Source: Rhizobium sp. ARZ01
GTDB taxonomy: Bacteria; Pseudomonadota; Alphaproteobacteria; Rhizobiales; Rhizobiaceae
Reading direction: 5' to 3'
Length of the DNA: 64,000 nt
NCBI RefSeq assembly: GCF_014851675.1
Contig: NZ_JACVAE010000001.1
Coordinates: 806,001-870,000 of the forward strand
Shown: piece after piece, positions 55,591 through 64,000 of the stretch
Layout: every line of letters begins with the position of its first letter
Position numbering within the stretch: position 1 is the first letter of the stretch
Notes under the pieces: model-generated
What the model was told of the DNA's origin: nothing
Databases searched by the model: none
The model's input: the letters and a program-made list of their open reading frames with translations, nothing else
Position numbers and translations under genes: made by a program

Positions 55591-56825
55591 TGTTCGCTAG
55601 TTCGGCGCTTGCGGTGGCGATGTTCGAGGGCGAAGCAGCCCCAGAGGATGCCGACGATGAGATAGAAATGGCGCCAGTGATCCGTGTCGATGACGAAGCC
55701 GATCGCCGTGTGTCCGACAAAGGCGATGTAGGCGACCATCAGGTAGGGCTGCCAGGGCCGGTTGAGCAGCAGGTTGCGGAAGCCGGCCCAGAGGGTCCAG
55801 ATCACCAGTGTCAGGTAGCAGAGAAAGCCGAGCCAGCCGTAGCTGGTCAGTGACTTCAGCCAGATATTGTGCTCGTCTTCGGGGAAGATCGTGCTGAAGA
55901 CCATGGGGCCAATTCCGAGCGGATTCTCCATCGACATCAGAAAACCGAGGCGGTGGCGGGCAAAGCGGCCGAGATGGCCGCCATCGTAGTCCTGCACGAG
56001 TTGGGTACGGCTGGAAAACAGATCGGCGACCTGCGGGACCTGCAGCGCGATCGCAAGGCCGATCATCATGAGCCCGACAGCCGCGATGCTGAGCGCGAGG
56101 ATCTTCAGACGGAAGGCGCCGGTCCGCTCCTTGAGCAGCATGACCAGGACCAGCGCCACCGCCGAAAACAGGAACAGCGCCCAAGCCGCGCGTGAGAAGG
56201 AGAGAAAGAGCCCGAGAGCGATGACGAGGAGACCGGCGATGTTTGCCGGCGCTTGTGCCAGTCTGTTCGCGAGCAGGCCGTACATCAGGTAGAGGGCGGG
56301 GGCGACCAGAAAGGGGCCGAAGACGTTCGGATCCTGGAAGGCGCCTTTGGCGCGATCGTAGAGCGTGAACGCTTCGCTGCCGGGAAAAGCGTTGAAATAT
56401 CCAAGAATGCCTAGTGCGGAGGTGATCAGCGCGCTTGCCACCCAGGCGCGGAAGATCAGTTGCAGCCGCTGTTGCTTTGCCTCGATGATCGCAGCGAAGA
56501 AGACGGACGACAGCGCCAGGAACAGCGAAACGGCGACATACATCGGCCCGTCGGCCATGTCGGTCATAACGGTCAAGGACAGCATGCCGCCTATGTTGAA
56601 AGTGAGGTACAGCGCAAGCAGCGGCGCGACGCTACGCGATATCCGAAGGCCGAGGATCGCCCAGATGCCGATCAGCCCCACCATAAAGAGCTCGTAGGGC
56701 GCGGGCTCGGAGATGACGAAACCGGAAAGGAAGACGCCAAGGGTCACGAGCACCGAGGCGATCAAGCCGATGGACGCCAGCTGTGGCCGCAAAGGCGGGG
56801 ATAATGGGAGAGCAGCGGCGCTCAA
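55587..56825 (-). CDS. O-antigen ligase/polymerase (Wzy/WaaL family) membrane protein
   Basis: The 412-residue protein has about eleven hydrophobic segments. A large periplasmic loop lies between residues ~240 and 330 and includes LGRFARHRLGFLMSMENPLG, IGPMVFSTIFPEDEHNIWLK (conserved histidine of Wzy_C) and SLTSYGWLGFL. It would polymerise repeat units or ligate the glycan. Translation starts at a TTG within the TTGA overlap with the upstream gene; no better start is seen. Confidence 0.88.
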   Translation of the reverse strand: MSAAALPLSPPLRPQLASIGLIASVLVTLGVFLSGFVISEPAPYELFMVGLIGIWAILGLRISRSVAPLLALYLTFNIGGMLSLTVMTDMADGPMYVAVSLFLALSSVFFAAIIEAKQQRLQLIFRAWVASALITSALGILGYFNAFPGSEAFTLYDRAKGAFQDPNVFGPFLVAPALYLMYGLLANRLAQAPANIAGLLVIALGLFLSFSRAAWALFLFSAVALVLVMLLKERTGAFRLKILALSIAAVGLMMIGLAIALQVPQVADLFSSRTQLVQDYDGGHLGRFARHRLGFLMSMENPLGIGPMVFSTIFPEDEHNIWLKSLTSYGWLGFLCYLTLVIWTLWAGFRNLLLNRPWQPYLMVAYIAFVGHTAIGFVIDTDHWRHFYLIVGILWGCFALEHRHRKRRTSEQ

Positions 56826-58402
56826 TAGGCGTTTTCCGTGTTGAGCAGCCGGAACGGCGTGAGGAACAGGATCTTCAGGTCGAGCATCAGCGACCAGTTC
56901 TCGATGTAGTAGAGGTCGAATTCGGTGCGGAAGCGGATCTTGTCGTCATGGTCGATCTCGCCGCGCCACCCATTGATCTGCGCCCAGCCGGTAACGCCCG
57001 GCTTGACCCGATGACGCGCAAAATACCCCTCGACGACATCCACGTATTTGCGGTCGTGCGACTGGGCCTGGATGGCGTGAGGACGCGGGCCGACAAGCGA
57101 CAGCTCGCCTTTGAGCACATTGAAAATCTGCGGCAGTTCATCGATCGAGGACTTGCGCAGGAAGCGCCCGACCGGCGTGACGCGTGGGTCGCCCTTGGTG
57201 ACGGCGGCCTTTGCGGTCGGATCGGACATGTTGGTGTACATCGAGCGGAATTTGTAGACTTCGATGATCTCATTGTTGAAGCCGTGCCGCTTCTGCTTGA
57301 AAATGATCGGCCCCGGCGACGTGAACTTGACGGCGAGTGCCGCGCCGATGAAGACCGGCCACAGCAGCAGGAGCGCCACCAGGCTGAAGCCGATATCGAA
57401 GATACGCTTGGCGACTGAATCCCAGTCCGCGATCGGCTTGTCGAAGATGTCGAGAAGGGGGACGTTGCCAACCTGCGAATAGCTGCGCGGGCGGAATCGA
57501 AGGCCGTTGGCGTGTGCCGCAAGGCGGATGTCGACCGGCAGCACCCAGAGCTTGCGCAGCAGCGACAGGATGCGTGTCTCGGCCGACAGCGGCAGCGCGA
57601 TGATGAGCATGTCGATACGGGCCATCCGGGCAAACTCGACAAGCTCGGCGATCGTGCCGAGCTTCGGATATCCGGCGACGATCGATGGCGAGCGGCGCTC
57701 GTCGCGGTCGTCGAAGATGCCACAAATGCGGATATCGTTGTCGGGCTGACGTTCCAGTGCGCGGATCAGTTCCTTGGCCGTCTCGCCGCCGCCGGCGATC
57801 ACCGCGCGCCGCTCCATCGTTCCGTTCCGTGCCCAGCGGCGGATGGAATAGGCGATCAGTTGGCGCTCGGAGACGAGGTAGATGGCGCCGCATACGAACC
57901 AGAGGACGAACCAGACCCGGGAGGTATCGTCGGCCGCCTTGAAGAAGAAGAGGGCGAGCGCCATCGTCCCGAACGCGATTGCCCAGGCGCCCAGCAGCCG
58001 GGGGATCATGCGCCAGGCCGCTCGAAGGGAGGGGATCTGGTATGTGTCGGCGAGGTGCAGCAACAGGATACCAAGCGCCGAGCCGGCTGCGACCACGCCG
58101 ATATAGAACAGCATCATATCGAGCGAGGGAACGACGTAGAACGCGGTGATGCCGTAGCCGATCGCAAAAAGCGACGTGAACTCCAGCAGCCGCAGGAGTC
58201 CGGTAATCATGGCCGGTGAGTAGCTTTCCGCGCGAAATTGCAGCGCGATCTGCTGCGCAAGCGGATTGAGTTCGACCGTCTTGCCGCCATCCTGCTCGTC
58301 GATCGGGGCGCCGAGCTCTATGGTGCGCACTTCTGAAACCTTGCGCCGGATCAGGTCCGGGTCGAAGGTCTCGGGCTTGTCGATGTGGTTCATGGCATGC
58401 AT
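56822..58402 (-). CDS. Polyprenyl-phosphate sugar-1-phosphate transferase (WcaJ/ExoY type)
   Basis: The 526-residue protein initiates repeat-unit synthesis by loading hexose-1-phosphate onto undecaprenyl phosphate. N-terminal membrane helices precede a CoA-binding-like Rossmann domain (MERRAVIAGGGETAKELIRA, CGIFDDRDER). The catalytic bacterial-sugar-transferase domain has KRIFDIGFSLVALLLLWPVF, FKQKRHGFNNEIIEVYKFRS-MYTN, VTPVGRFLRKSSIDELPQIF, NVLKGELSLVGPRPHA and VKPGVTGWAQINGWRGE. The start codon at 58402 lies 49 bases from the next gene upstream in the operon. Confidence 0.95.
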   Translation of the reverse strand: MHAMNHIDKPETFDPDLIRRKVSEVRTIELGAPIDEQDGGKTVELNPLAQQIALQFRAESYSPAMITGLLRLLEFTSLFAIGYGITAFYVVPSLDMMLFYIGVVAAGSALGILLLHLADTYQIPSLRAAWRMIPRLLGAWAIAFGTMALALFFFKAADDTSRVWFVLWFVCGAIYLVSERQLIAYSIRRWARNGTMERRAVIAGGGETAKELIRALERQPDNDIRICGIFDDRDERRSPSIVAGYPKLGTIAELVEFARMARIDMLIIALPLSAETRILSLLRKLWVLPVDIRLAAHANGLRFRPRSYSQVGNVPLLDIFDKPIADWDSVAKRIFDIGFSLVALLLLWPVFIGAALAVKFTSPGPIIFKQKRHGFNNEIIEVYKFRSMYTNMSDPTAKAAVTKGDPRVTPVGRFLRKSSIDELPQIFNVLKGELSLVGPRPHAIQAQSHDRKYVDVVEGYFARHRVKPGVTGWAQINGWRGEIDHDDKIRFRTEFDLYYIENWSLMLDLKILFLTPFRLLNTENAY

Positions 58403-58451
58403 CCGGCTCGGTTATCTCCGACCGGATAGCAGAAAGCCCCTAAGAAACCGC

Positions 58452-59633
58452 TTACGCGAGGCGGGCCGAAACGGTACAACCTGCCTTGTGACCTCGGCGT
58501 GGCAGAAGTTCGCGATACAGCTTCATCATCGATGCGGCCATGACGGAAGCTGAAAACGTCCCCTTGAAGCGGTCCGGATCCGGCATCACCTGCATGCGCC
58601 ACTTCGGGTCGGTGACCGAACGCGCCATCGCCGCCGCGAGGGCGTCGGCATCGGCGGGCTCGGCAAGTGCGATGTTGTCATTGCCGAGCACTTCGGGAAT
58701 GCCGCCCACGCGGCTTGCGATCACGGGCACCTTGGCGGCCAGTGCCTCAAGCACGATGTAAGGCATGGATTCCGCCCGCGAGGGCACGACGACCGCGCGT
58801 GTCATTGCGAACGCTTCGCGTGCCTTCATCGCCGGCATCATCGCAATTCGCCGGCCGAGGCCGAGACGTAGCATCGTGTGCTCGTATTTAGCCTCGTCCG
58901 GTCCATCACCGATCATCAAGGCCGAGAGCGGCCGGCCGACCCGACGTTCGGTCTTCGCGAAGGCCTCGATGAAGACGTCCGGACCCTTCAGGTCGCGAAG
59001 CATGCCGATATAGAGGAAATCGGCGGCGTCTTCGCGCGGGTAGACCGTATCGAAATCTCGATCACTGATGCCGTTGTAGATGCGCTCGCTTCTGCAGCGG
59101 GGCTTTCCGACCTTGGCGACATAGGTGTCGTGCTCGAAATCACAGACGAACACGAGCGCGTCGGTGAAGGACTCCAGCAGGTGCTCGATGCGCAGAATGG
59201 CATTTCCCGCAAATGTGTCGCGGGAGTAGTGAAGACTGCCGCCATGCGGTGAATAAAGGCGGGCTACGCGATACCTGTTCACCCGCAGCACTGAGCCGAT
59301 GACTCGGGCAATGGCGCCGCCCTTGGCGCCGTGCCCGTGGAGCACATCCGGCTGCAAACTTCTTATTTCACGATAGCTGCCCCACAGCGCCCGCAAGTCG
59401 CTAGGACTGACCGAGCGGCGAATCGGCAGGCGGAACATTCCGAGCGACAGGAACGGACGTATTTCATCGAACAATGCGTCCTCATAGGCGCCTCCGGTGC
59501 TGCTGTCGCAGACAATGCCGACATCGTGGCCTTGCCTGGCGTGGTATTCCGCAAGGTCGCGAACATGCCGGAAGATTCCGCCGATCGGCGACCTGAAGCA
59601 GTGGATGATGCGTAGCGGACGCTCGTTCACCAT
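58452..59633 (-). CDS. Family 4 glycosyltransferase
   Basis: The 393-residue GT-B enzyme starts MVNERPLRIIHCFRSPIGGI with FRHVRDLAEYHARQGHDVGI, and has DVLHGHGAKGGAIARVIGSV. The C-terminal part has DFLYIGMLRDLKGPDVFIEA and the EX7E region PSRAESMPYIVLEALAAKVP-VIAS, then VGGIPEVLG. It is a likely second sugar transferase of the pathway. It starts 5 bases downstream of the export lipoprotein gene in the same operon. Confidence 0.9.
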   Translation of the reverse strand: MVNERPLRIIHCFRSPIGGIFRHVRDLAEYHARQGHDVGIVCDSSTGGAYEDALFDEIRPFLSLGMFRLPIRRSVSPSDLRALWGSYREIRSLQPDVLHGHGAKGGAIARVIGSVLRVNRYRVARLYSPHGGSLHYSRDTFAGNAILRIEHLLESFTDALVFVCDFEHDTYVAKVGKPRCRSERIYNGISDRDFDTVYPREDAADFLYIGMLRDLKGPDVFIEAFAKTERRVGRPLSALMIGDGPDEAKYEHTMLRLGLGRRIAMMPAMKAREAFAMTRAVVVPSRAESMPYIVLEALAAKVPVIASRVGGIPEVLGNDNIALAEPADADALAAAMARSVTDPKWRMQVMPDPDRFKGTFSASVMAASMMKLYRELLPRRGHKAGCTVSARLA

Positions 59634-59638
59634 GGAGA

Positions 59639-60226
59639 TCAGAACAGTCGCTCGCGGACATAAATCGTGTCGCCGGCCATGATCGGATCGGAGATCGAGA
59701 CGCGGCCGGTAATGATCTTGCCGTTTATCTTGCGCGTGACGTCGACGTTGGCCTGGTTTGCCCGCGGCGAGAAGCCGCCGGCGACTGCGATGGCGTTCTG
59801 CACGGTCATGCCTGCCACGTAGCTGTATTGCCCCGCCTGGCCGACTTCGCCCATGATGTAGATGGAACGATAGTTTGCGACTTCGATAGAGACGTCCGGA
59901 TCGCGCAGATATCCCTGGCGCAGCTTGCCGGCGATGATGCTCTCCATCTCCTGGATGGTTTTGCCGCGTGCCGGTACGGAGCCGATCAGCGGAACGGCAA
60001 TGTACCCGGCCTGGTCCACCATGTAGGTGTTGGTGAGGTTGGCCTGCTCGAACACGGTGACGCGCAAACGGTCACCGCTGTCCAGCCGGTAGGGCTGGAT
60101 CGTCGCTTCCTGAAAAGCCTTCGGGGCAGGGTGATAGCCGCTGCAGCCGGCGATGACAGCCGGCGCGAGTGCCGCCACTGCGATGATCGCGCTTTTTAGT
60201 GTTCCTGCGAAAGCCATTTCGCTCAT
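59639..60226 (-). CDS. Outer-membrane polysaccharide export (OPX/Wza-type) lipoprotein
   Basis: The 195-residue protein has a lipobox (MSEMAFAGTLKSAIIAVAAL to PAVIAGC). The Poly_export domain reads YRLDSGDRLRVTVFEQANLT and YMVDQAGYIAVPLIGSVPAR-GKT. One SLBB domain follows (RSIYIMGEVGQAGQYSYVAG, TVQNAIAVAGGFSPRANQ). It ends shortly after, so it lacks the transmembrane helix of full Wza, as in other short OPX proteins. It is the first gene of the leftward operon and divergent from the GumC-like gene. Confidence 0.92.
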   Translation of the reverse strand: MSEMAFAGTLKSAIIAVAALAPAVIAGCSGYHPAPKAFQEATIQPYRLDSGDRLRVTVFEQANLTNTYMVDQAGYIAVPLIGSVPARGKTIQEMESIIAGKLRQGYLRDPDVSIEVANYRSIYIMGEVGQAGQYSYVAGMTVQNAIAVAGGFSPRANQANVDVTRKINGKIITGRVSISDPIMAGDTIYVRERLF

Positions 60227-60419
60227 GCCTGTCGGGAGTGCTTCGTTTCTCCTGTTGTTATCGATCCGTTAGGGTTAATGGCCGGTAAATTCTGCAACGG
60301 ATGGATGCCAATTTGTGCGGGCAGCCGCCTGCATGGTTGTGGCGCGTGCTGTGTATTAACGCTTGGGTTACCATGATTGTTTACCGTGCCCGTGAAGTAG
60401 CGTGTTCATGGAGTAGCGG
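60227..60419. promoter_or_regulatory. Divergent promoter region of the polysaccharide locus
   Basis: The 193 bases between divergent starts must hold promoters for both sides. It is less GC-rich near 60330-60400. No operator with clear dyad symmetry was identified. Confidence 0.4.
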
Positions 60420-62639
60420 ATGTCTGGCGGTTTCGGAGCTCAGGACGATGTCGATATCGACCTCGGCGGGCTGGCTCGTGCGATCTGGCGACGCCGTCGG
60501 CAGGTATTGCTTGCCACCGTCGCATCCGCTGGCATCGCCTTCGGCGTCGCAAGCCTTATTGCGCCGACCTATCGCAGCGAAACGCGTCTGTTGATCGAGG
60601 GGCGTGAGCCAGCATTTACGACAAGCACGGACCGGAGTGCGGGGCGTGAGCCGGCAATCGACGAATTGGGCGTGGTTAGCCAGGTGCAACTGCTGAAGTC
60701 GGCAGACCTCATCAAGCAGGTCGCCCGCGACATGAAGCTCTACGAGCTTCCGGAGTTCGACCCGACTGCCAATCCGTCTGCTCTGTCTGACATACTCGTG
60801 GCCTTTGGCCTCAAGAAGAACCCGCTCGACTTACCGCCGGAAGAGCGCGTGCTCAAGGAGTTCCAGGAGAAGCTGGTTGTCTATCAGGTGGAGAAGTCGC
60901 GTGTCGTCGCGATCGAGTTCACCTCGAAGGACCCGATGCTTGCCGCCGCCATCCCCAACGCGATGGCGAAGGTCTATCTCTCCCTGCAGAGCGGTGCGAA
61001 GCTCGATACCAATTCGGAGGCAACGCGCTGGCTCGAGCCGGAGATCGCCAATCTGCGGGAGAAGGTGAGGGAGGCGGAGCAGAGGGTCGCGGAGTACCGT
61101 TCCAGTTCCGACCTGTTGCCCACGGGTGAGAACGCCACCTTTGCCGTAAAGCAGTTGAACGACATTTCCACCGAGCTTGCGCGGGTGCGGACGGAAAAGG
61201 CGACTGCGGAGGCGCGGGCGGAAAGCGTGCGCGCCGTGCTTAAAGATGGTGGTGCGCCGGATACGCTCAGCGATGTCGTCGGTTCCCAGATGATCCAGCG
61301 GCTGAAGGAGAACGAGGCCCAGTTGCAGGGGCAAATCTCCGATCTCTCGACGTCGCTTTTGGATCAGCATCCGCGCCTCAAGGGGCTGCGCTCGCAACTC
61401 GCCGGTTTACGCGGGCAAATCAAGGCTGAGTCGACCAAGATCCTTGCGAGCTTGGAAAACGAGGCCAAGGTCGCCCGCCTGCGCGAGCAACAGCTCGTAC
61501 AGCAATTGAACACGCTCAAGGCCGATTCGGCGCGGGCCGGCGAGGATGAAGTGGGCCTGAAGGCGCTCGAACGCGAAGCTACGGCGCAGCGTCAGCTGCT
61601 GGAGACCTATCTTGCGCGCTATCGCGAGGCCGCCTCGCGAACCGGTGCAAACTCGACGCCGGCCGACGCGCGGATCATCTCGGCCGCGGTACCGCCGACT
61701 GAACGACAATTCCCCAAGGTTGTGCCGATCACGATTGTCGGCGGCCTGGCCGGCTTCCTCCTGTCGGTGATCTCGATCCTGCTGGCGGAACTGTTCAGCG
61801 GGCGGGCGCTCAGACCCGTTTCGCCGTCGCATCCAGAGCCGGAAGGCGAGGCTCATCGCGAGGAACCCGTGGCGACGCGACCGGCGTCGCGCGCCGACGT
61901 CGAGGCAGCGCGTCGCGCTTTGAGGGACGCCAGCATCGCCGCGCATGCGGAAACGCCCGCGCATCACTCGCTTCTGGTTGGGCTCGACGTTGACGAGCCG
62001 GAGGAAAAGCCTCCGCTCGACGAGCGGTCATCCGGGGCCGGCGAGGAGGAATCGAATTTCAGCGTGGCGGCGGTGGCCCACCACTTGATCGAGGGCGAAG
62101 TCTCCGTTGCGATCGCCGTATCTCCATCCGGAGATGCCGGTTCGGCTGCGACAGTCGCGCTTGCACGCACCATTTCAGACAGTGGACGAAGGATAGTCCT
62201 GGTCGATCTGACCGGTTCGGCATGTCCGACCCGAATCATGGCCGCGACAACGCGGCTTCCTGGTATCACCGACCTGCTTGTCGGCGACGCCGCCTTCTCG
62301 GACATCATTCACGGTGACGAAGCCTCGGGTGCGCACTTCGTTGCGCGCGGAAATGCCGACATCAAGCGCGCAATGAGCGGCCTTGACCGGTTGTCGATGA
62401 TCATCGGCGCGCTGGCGGATGCCTATGAGACGGTCCTGGTCGAATGCGGACCGGCGGAAGTGGGTGGCGTGCGCAGGTTGACCCGGTCGCGTGAGGCCGA
62501 GATCATCCTCTCGATCCCGGAAGCCGACGAGGACCGGATCGTCGAACTGATCGGTGCTTTTGGCGAGGCTGGCTACAGCGAGATCGTGCTGATGACCGGA
62601 AGCGCGGAGCCATCACATCGGGGACGCAGGGCAGCGTAG
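60420..62639 (+). CDS. GumC/ExoP-family polysaccharide co-polymerase with degenerate kinase domain
   Basis: The 739-residue protein has the Wzz module: DIDLGGLARAIWRRRRQVLL (TM1), SETRLLIEG, a long periplasmic coiled coil (residues ~190-410, for example EAEQRVAEYRSSSDLLPTGE), and a second TM after the proline-rich PPTERQFPKVVPITIVGGLA. The cytoplasmic part resembles the BY-kinase/CpsD fold (VSVAIAVSPSGDAGSAATVA, RRIVLVDLTGSACPTRIMAA, LPGITDLLVGDAAFSDIIHG). However, the Walker A lysine and serine are not recognisable (SPSGDAGSAAT), and there is no C-terminal tyrosine cluster, so it is probably a pseudokinase chain-length regulator. Confidence 0.9.
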   Translation: MSGGFGAQDDVDIDLGGLARAIWRRRRQVLLATVASAGIAFGVASLIAPTYRSETRLLIEGREPAFTTSTDRSAGREPAIDELGVVSQVQLLKSADLIKQVARDMKLYELPEFDPTANPSALSDILVAFGLKKNPLDLPPEERVLKEFQEKLVVYQVEKSRVVAIEFTSKDPMLAAAIPNAMAKVYLSLQSGAKLDTNSEATRWLEPEIANLREKVREAEQRVAEYRSSSDLLPTGENATFAVKQLNDISTELARVRTEKATAEARAESVRAVLKDGGAPDTLSDVVGSQMIQRLKENEAQLQGQISDLSTSLLDQHPRLKGLRSQLAGLRGQIKAESTKILASLENEAKVARLREQQLVQQLNTLKADSARAGEDEVGLKALEREATAQRQLLETYLARYREAASRTGANSTPADARIISAAVPPTERQFPKVVPITIVGGLAGFLLSVISILLAELFSGRALRPVSPSHPEPEGEAHREEPVATRPASRADVEAARRALRDASIAAHAETPAHHSLLVGLDVDEPEEKPPLDERSSGAGEEESNFSVAAVAHHLIEGEVSVAIAVSPSGDAGSAATVALARTISDSGRRIVLVDLTGSACPTRIMAATTRLPGITDLLVGDAAFSDIIHGDEASGAHFVARGNADIKRAMSGLDRLSMIIGALADAYETVLVECGPAEVGGVRRLTRSREAEIILSIPEADEDRIVELIGAFGEAGYSEIVLMTGSAEPSHRGRRAA

Positions 62640-62660
62640 TTCGCGGCATCGACGCTCGCG

Positions 62661-63947
62661 TCAGTTCAGCTCGCTGTCGGCCGGTGTTTCCACGAACTCG
62701 GTCTTGCCTGACCGCAGCCGTTGGACGAAGCCGTAGAGCCTCGGATTCTGCTTGATGGACCGCTTGGCGTTGGCCTTGGCACGGTGCAGGGCCGCGACGA
62801 GGCTGCCTGCAGCCGTCGTGGGCCAGAGAAGGTCGTGCTGGACGGTCTCGACAGTGCACCAGGAGCGCTTGTAGGCCTGGTCGCCGATGCCGAAATCGAA
62901 CAATGCGACGCCTTCGCTGCAGAGCTGGCGGATCATAAGGTAGAACAGAAATTCGCCCGGGCTGGTCTCGGGCGCAAATCCCTCGTCAATCGAACCAAAC
63001 TGGCAAATGACGTGGTCGCCTTTGCGCGAAAGGCCTGCGATCGCAATGATCCTGCCCTGCTCCTCACCATCTCGAATCCGCAGCGCGTGCAGTCGCAAGG
63101 GGTAGGCGTTTTCCCGTACCGGAGTTCGTGCAAGCGAACGGAAGAACGCCTGCGTCTCCTCATCGCGAAAGACGTTCGGCAACCCCAGGGCGTCGAAGCG
63201 TACGGCCTTCTGCTGGAAGAACTGGCTGAGTGTCGTGCAGATGTCGCCCGGCGTTTCGGCAATGAAGTGCTCGTATCCTCCGTGCGCTTCCAGCCGGCGC
63301 TCCGATTGGCGAAACTTCTTGCGCCGCCGCTTGGCGTTGACCTGCGAAAGCGTCTGGTCGAAGTCCGCAAGAAGGGGCAACTGGTAGGCCGCATTCTGGT
63401 TCAGGACCGAGGGCAGATGGGAGAAGGGGTGCGCATGTCCGCGCCAGGTGAGCGGCATGTTTTCCAGCATGAAGAGATCGAAATAGCGGGAAAACTGACC
63501 GCGCGCCTGATCGAGCGCCTGGCGCAGCATTGGCGGGGAGGCGAACGAGCGGAAGCCCTCGGTGTAGAGGCCCGTATTGATGTTGCTGAACCGTGAGCCG
63601 AGGAAGCGCGCTGTGCGGACGGGGCCGTGCCGTACCACCTCCAGCGGCAGAATCATTTCGGTTCGACCTGCATGGACGCCTTCGACGATGAGGAGGCTGC
63701 AATGATGCGTCTGCGCCCAGGCTCGGCACCAATCGTAGCTCTGATGCAACGAAAGATCGTTGTCAGCCTCCAATCGGCGCCACGTCGCCTCAAGCGGTTC
63801 CATCCGGTTGTGCAACTCAATCGAAAAGGGAATGACGGCAGCCCGGCGTTCACCGCCGGGAGCATAGCGCGCCAGCTTGCCGAGGACGTCGCCGTCCGCG
63901 GGCATGACCTGAAAATCAAGCTGCATTGCACGCATGTCCGGTCCCAT
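62661..63947 (-). CDS. CelD/BcsL-like GNAT (FemAB-type) acyltransferase
   Basis: The 428-residue protein starts after AAGGGGTCG at 63947 (MGPDMRAMQLDFQVMPADGD). It has the Acetyltransf_6 layout of polysaccharide-associated GNAT proteins: WRRLEADNDLSLHQSYDWCR-AWAQ, a central basic RRRKKFRQSERRLEAHGGYE and the C-terminal core IIAIAGLSRKGDHVICQFGS and FDFGIGDQAYKRSWC. The tail is basic (ALHRAKANAKRSIKQNPRLY). It probably modifies the exopolysaccharide or a lipid intermediate. It converges on the GumC-like gene. Confidence 0.85.
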   Translation of the reverse strand: MGPDMRAMQLDFQVMPADGDVLGKLARYAPGGERRAAVIPFSIELHNRMEPLEATWRRLEADNDLSLHQSYDWCRAWAQTHHCSLLIVEGVHAGRTEMILPLEVVRHGPVRTARFLGSRFSNINTGLYTEGFRSFASPPMLRQALDQARGQFSRYFDLFMLENMPLTWRGHAHPFSHLPSVLNQNAAYQLPLLADFDQTLSQVNAKRRRKKFRQSERRLEAHGGYEHFIAETPGDICTTLSQFFQQKAVRFDALGLPNVFRDEETQAFFRSLARTPVRENAYPLRLHALRIRDGEEQGRIIAIAGLSRKGDHVICQFGSIDEGFAPETSPGEFLFYLMIRQLCSEGVALFDFGIGDQAYKRSWCTVETVQHDLLWPTTAAGSLVAALHRAKANAKRSIKQNPRLYGFVQRLRSGKTEFVETPADSELN

Positions 63948-64000
63948 CGACCCCTTCCTGGCCGCACTTTTGCCAGACTTTACGTCGGGATGATCGGTAA

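Overview
The window reads as chromosomal DNA of a fast-growing rhizobium (Rhizobiaceae, most like Sinorhizobium/Ensifer). The reasons are the alphaproteobacterial gene neighbourhoods (aspS/parC, bpt, hemB with the magnesium-type active site, ldtR-ldtP, glyA-nrdR-ribD-ribE, ribH-nusB-hppA, plsX-fabH-ihfA-merR, tRNA-Pro), rhizobial families (DUF982, DUF6163, Hint proteins, HWE kinases) and an overall GC-rich composition. This assignment is inference from gene content; no database search was possible.

Layout. 1-4.4 kb: 3' end of aspS, an exported protein and parC. 4.4-6.7 kb: an accessory patch with a small ORF, a glyoxalase-fold relic, an AT-rich stretch and an RTX protein. 6.9-28.8 kb: ordinary housekeeping genes, namely a DMT transporter, bpt, RDD protein, hemB, the ldtR-ldtP cell-wall pair, the glyA-nrdR-rib cluster (split by a Hint protein, an acetyltransferase and a cupin), ribH-nusB, an MFS carrier, hppA, a BamE-like lipoprotein, CBP3-like and DUF177 proteins, plsX-fabH, ihfA and a MerR regulator.

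28.8-36.2 kb is an RTX locus. One intact RTX protein carries its calcium repeats at the N-terminus and ends in two near-identical ~200-residue domains that I do not recognise. A second, ~1130-residue RTX adhesin is split by one missing base in a G run. A fragment of the second gene's 3' flank sits upstream of that gene and looks like a recombination scar.

36.2-54.2 kb is an ~18 kb island bounded by a 24-bp repeat of the 3' end of the tRNA-Pro(GGG) gene. No integrase is visible. The cargo resembles a general stress response (GSR) regulon: YciE-type ferritin-like protein, PepSY, GSP17M-like, topoisomerase IB, HD, DUF3008, iron-permease-like, RlpA, BON, PRC-barrel, two DUF982 proteins, N-formylglutamate amidohydrolase, and a hybrid HWE kinase/receiver. 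I found four exact matches to the EcfG/RpoE2 promoter (GGAAC-N16/17-CGTT), each placed and oriented upstream of an island gene. Many cargo genes are broken: yciE, the kinase, an FAD oxidoreductase, a QEGLA/glutathione-synthase deletion junction, and stubs of SDR, sorbosone dehydrogenase and dinB. The island therefore looks like a decaying GSR module.

54.4-64 kb, beyond the tRNA, is an exopolysaccharide locus: two GT4 glycosyltransferases, O-antigen ligase/polymerase, polyprenyl sugar-phosphate transferase, an OPX export lipoprotein, a GumC/Wzz co-polymerase with a degenerate kinase domain, and a CelD/FemAB-like acyltransferase.
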